A stretch of 10,516 nucleotides of DNA from SZUA-22 sp039714835 (GTDB lineage Bacteria > Bacteroidota > Ignavibacteria > Ignavibacteriales > Melioribacteraceae): NCBI GenBank assembly GCA_039714835.1, contig JBDLIN010000135.1:1-10516 (forward strand). The letters are read 5' to 3'. Each line of letters starts with the position of its first letter. Within the stretch, counting starts at the first letter, position 1. Below are positions 1-4,771 of this stretch, piece by piece. A program made the position numbers and the translations under genes. The notes below the pieces were generated by a model. That model did no database searches, had not been told where the DNA came from, and worked only from the letters and a program-made list of their open reading frames with translations.

Positions 1-1
1 C

Positions 2-112
2 TGTATAGAATTACAAGCAGTTATGAAGGATCATTCTTCGAAAGATCTTAAGAAACTTTGTGAATATCTGCATAAGATCAAAGAATATGAAACAGCTATT
101 GCTAAAAACTAA
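2..112 (+). CDS. 3' end of an unidentified gene (partial)
   Basis: An open frame enters from the left edge and ends at TAA 110-112, leaving 36 codons. The visible tail is rich in lysine and glutamate and looks helical (it contains KKLCEYLHKIKEYETAIAK), compatible with a soluble or coiled C-terminus. The frame has no stop back to the window edge, but it is too short to assign a family or to be sure it is a gene. A hairpin lies 70 bases downstream at 182-214. I do not recognise it. Confidence 0.45.
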   Translation, partial: CIELQAVMKDHSSKDLKKLCEYLHKIKEYETAIAKN

Positions 113-171
113 TGTCGTATTGTGCAAAAATTTATGGGATATGAAGAAAGTCAGCGTTGCTAAATAGCTAT

Positions 172-214
172 TAAATAAAAAAGGTGAGAAGCCCCAGCCA
201 AAGCCTTCTCACCT
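172..214 (-). terminator. intrinsic terminator acting on the minus strand
   Basis: AGGTGAGAAG (182-191) pairs perfectly with CTTCTCACCT (205-214) around a 13-base loop. Read on the minus strand, the stem is followed at once by TTTTTT (182-177) and more A/T. On the plus strand the stem is preceded by the A-run and not followed by T, so it is a poor terminator for the gene ending at 112. Confidence 0.6.
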
Positions 215-236
215 AAACGTAATTAGTAAAATCTAC
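172..236 (-). ncRNA. candidate short CRP-controlled RNA (A)
   Basis: This is a predicted transcript of about 65 nt. The proposed start is near 236, placed by a TATATT -10-like hexamer (248 to 243, minus strand) whose centre is 32 bp from the centre of a CRP-type palindrome at 269-286. That is the geometry of a class II CRP promoter. A TTGACA (261 to 256) also lies between them but is too close to the hexamer to act as its -35. The predicted RNA ends in the hairpin and T-tract at 214-177. It contains no reading frame of note. It points at the 3' end of the plus-strand gene ending at 112, so read-through would be antisense to that gene. Motifs and spacing are seen directly; transcription and regulation are inferred. 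The alternative is an ordinary bidirectional terminator with a chance palindrome. Confidence 0.33.
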
Positions 237-268
237 ATCTGAAATATATACCTTGTGTCAACAGTAAG

Positions 269-286
269 TTGTGCTGTCTGTCACAA
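269..286. promoter_or_regulatory. CRP/FNR-family operator-like palindrome 1
   Basis: TTGTGC-TGTCTG-TCACAA matches the CRP-type consensus TTGTGA-N6-TCACAA at 11 of 12 fixed positions. It lies 32 bp from a TATATT hexamer on the minus strand and about 200 bp from the plus-strand gene at 489, so the minus-strand promoter is the better target. It shares its architecture with the sites at 2133 and 4681. Confidence 0.5.
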
Positions 287-354
287 TCCGATTTTAATTG
301 ATTCTATCTTCAGCATTCCCTAAGTTCTCTTTATAACATTATTTTTCCTCCTTG

Positions 355-389
355 AGAGAAACGTTCTGAATCTTGACTGAACTTTCTCT
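355..389 (+). other. hairpin in leader of the 489 gene
   Basis: AGAGAAACGTTC (355-366) pairs with GAACTTTCTCT (379-389) with one bulged C and a 12-base loop. No T-tract follows on either strand, so it is not an intrinsic terminator. It could be a leader structure of the membrane-protein mRNA if transcription starts upstream. Function unknown. Confidence 0.35.
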
Positions 390-488
390 TACACATCTAT
401 GGGCTTCTCCCAAGGAATTATGTTGTTTACATACAAAGAATCTTTATTCAGCTAATAATTCTTAATAACAATTATGAGGAGAGCTATT

Positions 489-884
489 ATGAAACTTAAA
501 GCATTATTGATTTTTAATGCCATTGTAGCAATTGTATTCGGTGTCGTATTTGTTATTATTCCTTCACAAGTCTACTCACTATACGATCCTGGAACAGATG
601 CACCAACGGATATCCTTAATTACATGGGCCAGCTCTTTGGAGTAGCACTAATAAGTATAGGTTTAATAACATGGTCAGCAAGAAATTCAGCTGATTCAGA
701 GGCCAGACAAGCTATTATTTTTGCACTCTTTATAGCTAACTGTATTGGCTTTGTAGTTACTCTTATTGGTCAGATTAATTGTGTTGTCAATGTCCTTGGT
801 TGGTCAACGGTAGCAATATATTTTCTACTGGCTCTAGGTTTTGGTTATTTCCAATTTTCCAAAAAAAATCCATCTGAGTTCTAG
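489..884 (+). CDS. small four-helix integral membrane protein
   Basis: This 131-residue protein consists almost entirely of four hydrophobic helices, at about residues 4-25, 43-62, 74-94 and 103-123. The loops contain PGTDAPTD (34-41) and a short polar stretch ARNSADSEAR (64-73), and the tail is basic then acidic (SKKNPSEF). The layout resembles the many small four-span bacterial proteins of the DUF4345 kind, but I cannot assign a family or function. ATG 489 is preferred over the in-frame ATG 474 because GAGGAG (477-482) lies 6 bases before 489, while 474 has no ribosome-binding site. It lies in the presumed island, upstream of the TolB-like gene, with 136 bases between them, so they are probably separate transcripts. 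Likely in the inner membrane. Confidence 0.8.
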   Translation: MKLKALLIFNAIVAIVFGVVFVIIPSQVYSLYDPGTDAPTDILNYMGQLFGVALISIGLITWSARNSADSEARQAIIFALFIANCIGFVVTLIGQINCVVNVLGWSTVAIYFLLALGFGYFQFSKKNPSEF

Positions 885-1003
885 CGTTTGGATTAGAAAA
901 GGAAATTTGAAGTATTTAGTAAATTCTAAGCATGTAAGTTTTTTAATTCATAGAAAATGATTTTAATAAAGTAATTACATGTGTTGTGAGAAAATTTAGA
1001 ACA

Positions 1004-1009
1004 TATAAT
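1004..1009 (+). promoter_or_regulatory. candidate -10 box of the TolB-like gene
   Basis: A perfect TATAAT lies 11 bases before the ATG at 1021. Transcription would begin near 1016, giving a leader of only about 5 bases. No good -35 is seen at 16-18 bp spacing (GTGTTG at 981-986 is the closest). No SD sequence precedes the ATG, which fits a near-leaderless mRNA. Confidence 0.4.
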
Positions 1010-1020
1010 GGGGTTTTGAA

Positions 1021-1938
1021 ATGAAAAAAATTACACTACTCACTACTTTTTTGCTGATTTTAGTTGTCAGTTTGAAAGCTCAAGATATGTTCGAGGCTAA
1101 GAGACTGACCTTTGATCCAGTTCAAGAAGGATTTCCAACTTGGTCACCAGATGGAAAGTTTATTATCCACCAGCACACTAACATGACAATCGATACTGTT
1201 GGGAAAAATGGATTGTGGAAAATCTCAGCGGATGGAAGTGGAGCTAAACAAATTTTTAGTGGTATTGCTGAACATCCTAGATTATCGCCTGATGGCCGAT
1301 ATGTTGTCTTTGATGCAGATTTTGGAAATGATATTAACATGATTCCATCTAAGGGAGGAGATCCAATTAAATTTCTTCCCGACACAATTCGTATACATAG
1401 AGGCGGATTACCAAATTGGTCTCCAGATGGATCACAGATTGCGTTTAAGGATTCCCTAGGTTCTTTATGCATCCATAATTACAAAACTGGTAAAGCCACT
1501 CGTATATTTCATAAAGATGGGATGTTAGCTCTTCCTGGATGCTGGTCTGAAGACGGAAAGTATGTTCTTATAGCACTTATGAATAGAGAATCCAGAAAAT
1601 CGACAATATGGAAAATCTCTTCTGATGGAAAAGATATAAGACAAATTACTGGGCATCATGAAAATTTTTATCGCTATCTTGCTCTTTCCCCGGATGGCTC
1701 ATTATTGGTTTATTCTGCTATGGTAGAGAGAGCTTTGGGGCTCTATATTATGCTTACCGAAGGAGGAAATTCTTTACCGCTTGCTGTCACACCTAAAAGT
1801 CATAATGAAAGTGCTAGCTGGTCTCCAGATGGTAAGAAGATTGCTTTTACAAGCACAAGGGCAGGAAGCTTCGATATCTGGATCATGGATGTAGATATAG
1901 AACTAATTATTAAAAAGCTCCATACAATTAATAAATAG
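1021..1938 (+). CDS. secreted TolB-like PD40 beta-propeller protein
   Basis: This 305-residue protein starts with a signal peptide (MKK, a hydrophobic core to about residue 18, and a likely cut after KA/Q at 20-21). It then carries six copies of the PD40 (WD40-like) motif W/L-S-x-D-G-x: residues 41, 88, 133, 175, 222 and 267, each followed by a hydrophobic strand. Six copies fit a complete six-bladed propeller like the C-terminal domain of TolB. The separate N-terminal domain of true TolB is missing, and no tol/pal genes are near, so it is unlikely to be TolB itself. Propellers of this kind act as periplasmic binding or scaffolding proteins; the ligand is unknown. It is probably exported. The gene has no SD sequence and a TATAAT just upstream. 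Its 3' end faces a predicted minus-strand RNA (1958-2100). Confidence 0.85.
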   Translation: MKKITLLTTFLLILVVSLKAQDMFEAKRLTFDPVQEGFPTWSPDGKFIIHQHTNMTIDTVGKNGLWKISADGSGAKQIFSGIAEHPRLSPDGRYVVFDADFGNDINMIPSKGGDPIKFLPDTIRIHRGGLPNWSPDGSQIAFKDSLGSLCIHNYKTGKATRIFHKDGMLALPGCWSEDGKYVLIALMNRESRKSTIWKISSDGKDIRQITGHHENFYRYLALSPDGSLLVYSAMVERALGLYIMLTEGGNSLPLAVTPKSHNESASWSPDGKKIAFTSTRAGSFDIWIMDVDIELIIKKLHTINK

Positions 1939-1954
1939 CCATCTTAAATACTAT

Positions 1955-1994
1955 TGTTTAATAAATAAAGGGAAGCACAACTAAGTGCTTCCCT
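1955..1994 (-). terminator. intrinsic terminator acting on the minus strand
   Basis: AGGGAAGCAC (1969-1978) pairs perfectly with GTGCTTCCCT (1985-1994) around a 6-base loop, a 10 bp stem. On the minus strand it is followed by TTTATTTATT; on the plus strand it is followed by GAAGATG with no T-tract. It may still help end the TolB-like transcript that stops at 1938. Confidence 0.65.
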
Positions 1995-2100
1995 GAAGAT
2001 GCTCAAGAGTGAGAGACTCACTCTCTGAAGCAATGTCGGATAAGAAGCACTATCATGACTCCTCATCCTAGCAATTGTATGGAGGGGTTCTCCCCATACA
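1958..2100 (-). ncRNA. candidate structured CRP-controlled RNA (B)
   Basis: This is a predicted RNA of about 140 nt starting near 2100. A TAAATT hexamer (2112 to 2107, minus strand) is centred 32 bp from the CRP-type palindrome at 2133-2150, the class II CRP spacing. The predicted RNA opens with a hairpin right at its 5' end (2099-2077: GTATGG/CCATAC plus two inner G-C pairs). It has an 8 bp hairpin AGAGTGAG/CTCACTCT with a 3-base loop (2006-2024) and ends with the 10 bp terminator hairpin (1969-1994) and TTTATTTATT. The only frame here (65 codons, 1944-2141, minus) would run through every hairpin and resembles no family. Read-through past 1955 would be antisense to the TolB-like mRNA. Hairpins and spacing are seen directly; expression is inferred. 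Instead, the hairpins could be the 3' untranslated region of the plus-strand gene. Confidence 0.4.
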
Positions 2101-2132
2101 AAATATAATTTAACAATTTTTATACCAGTAGA

Positions 2133-2150
2133 TTGTGACATCTGTCACAA
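2133..2150. promoter_or_regulatory. CRP/FNR-family operator-like palindrome 2
   Basis: TTGTGACATCTGTCACAA matches TTGTGA-N6-TCACAA at all fixed positions and is an 8 bp perfect inverted repeat (TTGTGACA/TGTCACAA) with a 2-base spacer. It lies between the integrase stop codon and the candidate RNA B promoter. The integrase reads toward it, so the integrase gene is not its target. Confidence 0.6.
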
Positions 2151-2182
2151 CAAATAATAATGCTTTCTTTTATCATTAAAGT

Positions 2183-3187
2183 TTAGTCTAACATCATTAC
2201 GGCATTTGTTAGCTCACTAGCACTCACGTGAACATATATCTGAGTAGTTTTTATATCAGCATGCCCAAGTAACTTTGAAACATTATAAAGTGGGACACCA
2301 TTCTGGACCAACCAACTAGCAAAGGTGTGACGAAGACTATGGAATTTGTATGCTTGGTTGAGGTTGGTTCTTCTGATATACTTTTTGAATTTTTTGCTTA
2401 CAAAATCTTGTTTGTAGGGAATTCCTTCTTTTCCAAATATGTAATCACTCTTCTTAAGCACTTCCCTCTTAGTTAGTATTTGCAGTGCTGTAAGATTAAG
2501 GGGAACAGTTCTTATTTTTTTTGACTTAGTTAAGTATTTTCTATTAGTTAGGGTCAGTAGTCTATTCTTAATATCTATTTGTTCCCAGTCTAAGGTAAGG
2601 ATCTCCATTTGTCTAAGCCCTGTATGAACAGCAAACTCAACGATATCTCTGAAATCATCATCATCAATTACCTGAAGTAATACTTGAAATGAGAGGTGGT
2701 CAAAAAATAATGGTTGCTTCTCAGGCATCTTATAGTTTGTAATATTCCTAAAGGGATTTTCCAGAACATATTTATACTGCATCGCAAAATTGAATGCCCT
2801 TCTTAGATGAGCTAAGTGTTTTTGTGCAGTGTAATTTGAAACTTTAGATTTTAACTGGATATACTCTTTCACCATTCTTTCATTAATATTAATTAGTTGA
2901 GAGTCTCCACAATATATAATGAATTGTTTGAAAATTATTTTAATTGCATACGTTGTGTTAGGTGAATGATTAGACTCAGAATATTTTAAAAACTCCCAAG
3001 AGAATTTCTTTAATGAGATAGGTATTGTTTCGGTAAGCTGTCTTATCTTTATGTTCTTCTCAAACTCCGATACAAACTTAATTGCTTCTGATTTCTTTTT
3101 AGTCTTAGTAGAGATTCGAGTTCTCTTACCGTCAGATTTTGTGTAGTAAACATAGTAGTTGCCATTTGATGCCTTAGAAAGAAACAT
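2183..3187 (-). CDS. tyrosine recombinase / integrase of a tRNA-targeted element
   Basis: This 334-residue site-specific recombinase has all the expected parts. An N-terminal arm-binding beta region has the pattern G-x-YYVYY-x3-GKRTRIST (9-27). A helical core-binding domain covers about 58-150. The catalytic domain holds R192 (HTGLRQMEI), a beta-hairpin lysine near 221-224, H283-x2-R286 (HSLRH), H309 (LLGHAD) and nucleophile Y318. All catalytic residues are present, so it is probably active. It is encoded just after the 3' end of tRNA-Thr in the same orientation, the usual layout for integrases that recombine into a tRNA 3' end; the element would extend leftward. The start is supported by GAAAGGAG 7 bases upstream, a stronger SD than at most neighbouring genes. 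No excisionase gene is visible in the window. Confidence 0.93.
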   Translation of the reverse strand: MFLSKASNGNYYVYYTKSDGKRTRISTKTKKKSEAIKFVSEFEKNIKIRQLTETIPISLKKFSWEFLKYSESNHSPNTTYAIKIIFKQFIIYCGDSQLININERMVKEYIQLKSKVSNYTAQKHLAHLRRAFNFAMQYKYVLENPFRNITNYKMPEKQPLFFDHLSFQVLLQVIDDDDFRDIVEFAVHTGLRQMEILTLDWEQIDIKNRLLTLTNRKYLTKSKKIRTVPLNLTALQILTKREVLKKSDYIFGKEGIPYKQDFVSKKFKKYIRRTNLNQAYKFHSLRHTFASWLVQNGVPLYNVSKLLGHADIKTTQIYVHVSASELTNAVMMLD

Positions 3188-3194
3188 AATATTT

Positions 3195-3202
3195 CTCCTT
3201 TC
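3195..3202 (-). promoter_or_regulatory. strong ribosome-binding site of the integrase
   Basis: GAAAGGAG on the minus strand ends 7 bases before the integrase ATG (3187). It fixes the start codon and contrasts with the SD-poor HU, TPR and TolB-like genes nearby. Confidence 0.7.
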
Positions 3203-3237
3203 TAAGTTCTACCAATTACTGTTTTGGGAGGGAATTT

Positions 3238-3292
3238 TTGATTAGCATTTTGATTAGTAAATTCCAATTTTCACTAATCAAAAGCTAATCAA
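3238..3292. repeat. fourfold TTGATTAG inverted/direct repeat between int and tRNA
   Basis: TTGATTAG occurs at 3238-3245 and 3250-3257 in direct orientation, and as CTAATCAA at 3274-3281 and 3285-3292. The two pairs form an inverted repeat of 20-21 bp with one missing base and a loop of about 15 bases. No T-tract follows on the minus strand, so it is a poor terminator. Its place between the integrase start and the tRNA 3' end suits integrase or excisionase arm-binding sites or an operator controlling int. Confidence 0.6.
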
Positions 3293-3347
3293 TTTGAATT
3301 TCTTAAGAATTAGCCCTCAAAAAAAGTGTGATTTTAGCTTGTTTTCG

Positions 3348-3375
3348 AGCCAACTAGCGGAGTCGAACCGCTGAC
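3348..3375. other. presumed attachment site (tRNA 3' end)
   Basis: Integrases beside a tRNA usually recombine within its T-arm and acceptor end, which keeps the tRNA intact. That would place the att core in about the last 20-30 bases of tRNA-Thr. No second copy of this segment is visible in 1-2182, so exact limits cannot be drawn; the partner repeat would be left of the window. Confidence 0.35.
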
Positions 3376-3420
3376 CTAATCATTACGAATGATTTGCTCT
3401 ACCAACTGAGCTAAGTTGGC
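3348..3420 (-). tRNA. tRNA-Thr (anticodon CGT)
   Basis: This 73-nt gene folds into a complete cloverleaf. The acceptor stem GCCAACT/AGTTGGC, D-stem GCTC/GAGC, anticodon stem AATCA/TGATT and T-stem AGCGG/CCGCT are all perfectly paired. The anticodon loop TTCGTAA gives CGT, which reads the threonine codon ACG. The T-loop is TTCGACT and the discriminator base is T. CCA is not encoded. The intact copy downstream of which an integrase sits marks a likely integration target. A T7 run on the minus strand about 22 bases past the 3' end (3325-3319) may help terminate it. Confidence 0.96.
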
Positions 3421-3434
3421 TTAATCACTTCAGA

Positions 3435-3463
3435 CATAAATACTAATTCTATTTCTTTGACAA
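3435..3463 (-). promoter_or_regulatory. candidate promoter of tRNA-Thr
   Basis: On the minus strand, TTGTCA (3463 to 3458) and TTTATG (3440 to 3435) are 17 bp apart. Transcription would start about 8 bases before the tRNA 5' end. The -35 is good and the -10 is weak. Confidence 0.35.
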
Positions 3464-3569
3464 AATGTATTCAAACTTTTTAGTGATCTAATTGAGTTGG
3501 CTGTTTAAATTACTATCTTACTTTTTTCTTATGTCTATTTTTTCTTAATCTTTTCTTTCTTTTGTGAGT

Positions 3570-3596
3570 CGACATTTTATGTCGTTTTCTCTTTTT
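3570..3596 (+). terminator. short hairpin with plus-strand T-tract
   Basis: CGACAT-TTT-ATGTCG (3570-3584) is followed by TTTTCTCTTTTT on the plus strand. No plus-strand gene ends here, while the TPR gene on the minus strand ends 37 bases away at 3621, so the T-tract lies on the wrong side for it. The rest of 3421-3620 is pyrimidine-rich on the plus strand and has no gene. Confidence 0.35.
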
Positions 3597-3620
3597 ACCG
3601 CAAGGCATATACCTTCTCCT

Positions 3621-4217
3621 TTAATGTTGTTCTAATAAACTTTTTGCTTTCTTTCCAATATTTGAGTTAGGATCAATTTCAACTGCTCTTTTCCAATTAT
3701 TCAATGCTTCCTCATGGTTTCCGGCAGAGATATTAACGATCCCTAAATTAAAATTTGCAATTTGATGATCCGGCTCAAGCTTAAGTGCGCTTTCCATTGC
3801 TGTAATTGCTTCACCATGCTTTCCAAGTTGATGGTAGCACACTCCCATGTCAACAATTACATCTGGATCATTCGGCTTAACTTTTAAGTAACTCTTATAA
3901 CGCTCAATCGCTTTCTCATAAAAACCGGAATCATTCAGTAGATGCCCTAATTTTAGCAGCGATTCTAAATCATTAGGATTTGTATCAACCAGTTCCTCAA
4001 GATCTTTTATCTCTTGCAGCTTATTCATATCAGCGCTGCCATGAACATGAGGATCATTCATTGAACTCTTATCAACATTAGTACTTATTTGAGGACTTTT
4101 AAATGTATCCGACCCAAGTAGAATCACCATCCCAATAACAATAAGGAATATCACTAAATAAACAATTTTTGTGAGACTTAATTCTTTCCCACTTGTATTT
4201 GCATCTTGTTCTTTCAT
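3621..4217 (-). CDS. membrane-anchored TPR protein
   Basis: This 198-residue protein has a short cytoplasmic start, one hydrophobic helix at about 17-35 (IVYLVIFLIVIGMVILLG), a polar linker with HVHG at 57-60, and three tetratricopeptide repeats at about 83-116, 117-150 and 151-184. The repeats show the normal G, Y/F, A and P positions (for example PNDPDVIVDMGVCYHQLGK). TPRs bind partner proteins; anchor plus periplasmic TPR resembles the NrfG/CcmH-type assembly factors, but no cytochrome-maturation genes are near and the partner is unknown. It starts 6 bases after the HU stop codon, so it is co-transcribed with HU. Confidence 0.85.
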   Translation of the reverse strand: MKEQDANTSGKELSLTKIVYLVIFLIVIGMVILLGSDTFKSPQISTNVDKSSMNDPHVHGSADMNKLQEIKDLEELVDTNPNDLESLLKLGHLLNDSGFYEKAIERYKSYLKVKPNDPDVIVDMGVCYHQLGKHGEAITAMESALKLEPDHQIANFNLGIVNISAGNHEEALNNWKRAVEIDPNSNIGKKAKSLLEQH

Positions 4218-4223
4218 AAAAAA

Positions 4224-4523
4224 TTAGTCTTTATTTTTTTCTTGCATACCTCTATTTACAGAGGATTTAAAATCTTTTGAGAACTTGAATGTAGGAACGT
4301 AGTGTTCATCGACAAAAACTTTTTCACCAGTTCTTGGATTTCTTGCATACCGAGCATTTTTCTTTTTAACTCTATAGCTTCCGAATCCCCTAATTTCAAT
4401 ACCATTACCTTCTCTTAAAGATTGAATAACTGTATTGAGAAAACCTTCAATAATAGCTTCAGTTTCAAGTTTTGTTAAACCCGTACCTGCTGCTACTCTT
4501 TCAACTATATCGGCTTTGGTCAT
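4224..4523 (-). CDS. HU/IHF-family nucleoid DNA-binding protein
   Basis: This 99-residue protein is a typical member of the HU/IHF family, which bends and packs DNA as a dimer. It begins MTKADIVERVA (helix region 3-40), carries GFGSY at 46-50, and has the DNA-wrapping beta-arm with the family signature RNPRTGE at 61-67, whose proline intercalates into DNA. A basic end ...SVNRGMQEKNKD follows. The frame is open for 24 more codons upstream, but those encode an unrelated hydrophobic stretch; ATG 4523 gives the normal family length and N-terminus. No clear SD is present. It is the first gene of an operon with the TPR protein. Its 5' region contains a TATATA hexamer and a CRP-type palindrome, suggesting regulation by a CRP-family factor. 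HU versus IHF subtype is not decided. Confidence 0.95.
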   Translation of the reverse strand: MTKADIVERVAAGTGLTKLETEAIIEGFLNTVIQSLREGNGIEIRGFGSYRVKKKNARYARNPRTGEKVFVDEHYVPTFKFSKDFKSSVNRGMQEKNKD

Positions 4524-4652
4524 GATAATCTCATAATATTTATAAAATAATTGTTTTCGAGCTTGGAAATTTAGCAAAAAGAAGATTAAAAACAAAATTG
4601 GATTTACCTATAACTTTATATTTATCAATAAGTTACAGGAAATATCTACATG

Positions 4653-4658
4653 TATATA
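4653..4658 (-). promoter_or_regulatory. candidate -10 box of the HU operon
   Basis: TATATA on the minus strand is centred 34 bp from the CRP-type palindrome at 4681-4698, close to class II CRP spacing. It predicts a leader of about 120 bases before the HU ATG. Other A/T-rich hexamers nearer the gene are possible. Confidence 0.3.
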
Positions 4659-4680
4659 AGTTGTTTTTTTTCTTAAACCG

Positions 4681-4698
4681 TTGTGAAGTGGATCACAA
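4681..4698. promoter_or_regulatory. CRP/FNR-family operator-like palindrome 3
   Basis: TTGTGAAGTGGATCACAA matches TTGTGA-N6-TCACAA at all fixed positions. It lies in the divergent region between the HU operon (minus) and the small membrane protein at 4772 (plus) and could control either or both. For the plus-strand gene it would sit about 75-82 bp upstream of the likely start. Confidence 0.55.
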
Positions 4699-4730
4699 TG
4701 TTTGGTATTCAAATTGATACATTCAGAATA

Positions 4731-4744
4731 TCAATATATATTGA
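4731..4744. repeat. 14-bp perfect AT-rich palindrome
   Basis: TCAATATATATTGA reads the same on both strands, about 10 bases upstream of the -10 region of the gene at 4772. It could be an operator, but A/T-rich palindromes arise easily by chance in this composition. Confidence 0.3.
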
Positions 4745-4752
4745 GTATAGTT

Positions 4753-4765
4753 TATAATAAATTTG
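4753..4765 (+). promoter_or_regulatory. candidate promoter core of the 4772 gene
   Basis: TATAAT (4753-4758) overlaps TAAATTTG (4758-4765), the latter matching the Bacteroidetes -7 consensus TAnnTTTG. No -35 or -33 element is found at the usual distance. Either element predicts a start within about 0-7 bases of the ATG, a leaderless or nearly leaderless mRNA. Confidence 0.35.
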
Positions 4766-4771
4766 AGATAA

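Larger units (their letters stand above)
113..488. other. gene-free 376-base stretch with structured elements
   Basis: No plausible protein-coding frame was found on either strand. The stretch holds a strong hairpin (182-214) with a T-tract on the minus strand, a CRP-type palindrome (269-286), a 10-11 bp hairpin (355-389), a small TGGG/CCCA hairpin (400-412) and the ribosome-binding site GAGGAG (477-482) of the next gene. I see no clear promoter for the plus-strand gene that follows. Confidence 0.6.

Noticed and set aside
334..353. Perfect AAGGAGG on the minus strand (353 to 347) followed by ATG
   Set aside because: The ATG is followed by TTA-TAA, so only two codons are encoded; most likely chance.
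346..482. Possible pairing of CCTCCTT (347-353) with the GAGGAG ribosome-binding site at 477-482
   Set aside because: Only about 5 continuous base pairs are possible over 120 bases, too weak to call a switch.
1122..1472. 116-codon minus-strand frame inside the TolB-like gene
   Set aside because: It is a shadow of the PD40 repeats (the S-P-D-G codons recur as PSGD on the other strand).
1944..2141. 65-codon minus-strand reading frame
   Set aside because: It runs through three perfect hairpins and overlaps the CRP-type palindrome, has no ribosome-binding site and resembles no family; the interval is better explained as structured noncoding DNA.
1..2182. Second copy of the tRNA-Thr 3' end (far attachment site)
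   Set aside because: No match to the T-arm/acceptor segment was found in this interval by eye; the island must end further left, if it is an island.
3485..3505. TTGAGTTGGCTGTTT resembles part of the tRNA 5' end (GAGCTAAGTTGGCTT)
   Set aside because: Similarity is about ten bases with gaps, too short to claim a tRNA remnant.
4524..4595. Upstream extension of HU by 24 codons
   Set aside because: It encodes a hydrophobic stretch foreign to the family; ATG 4523 gives the standard length and N-terminus.
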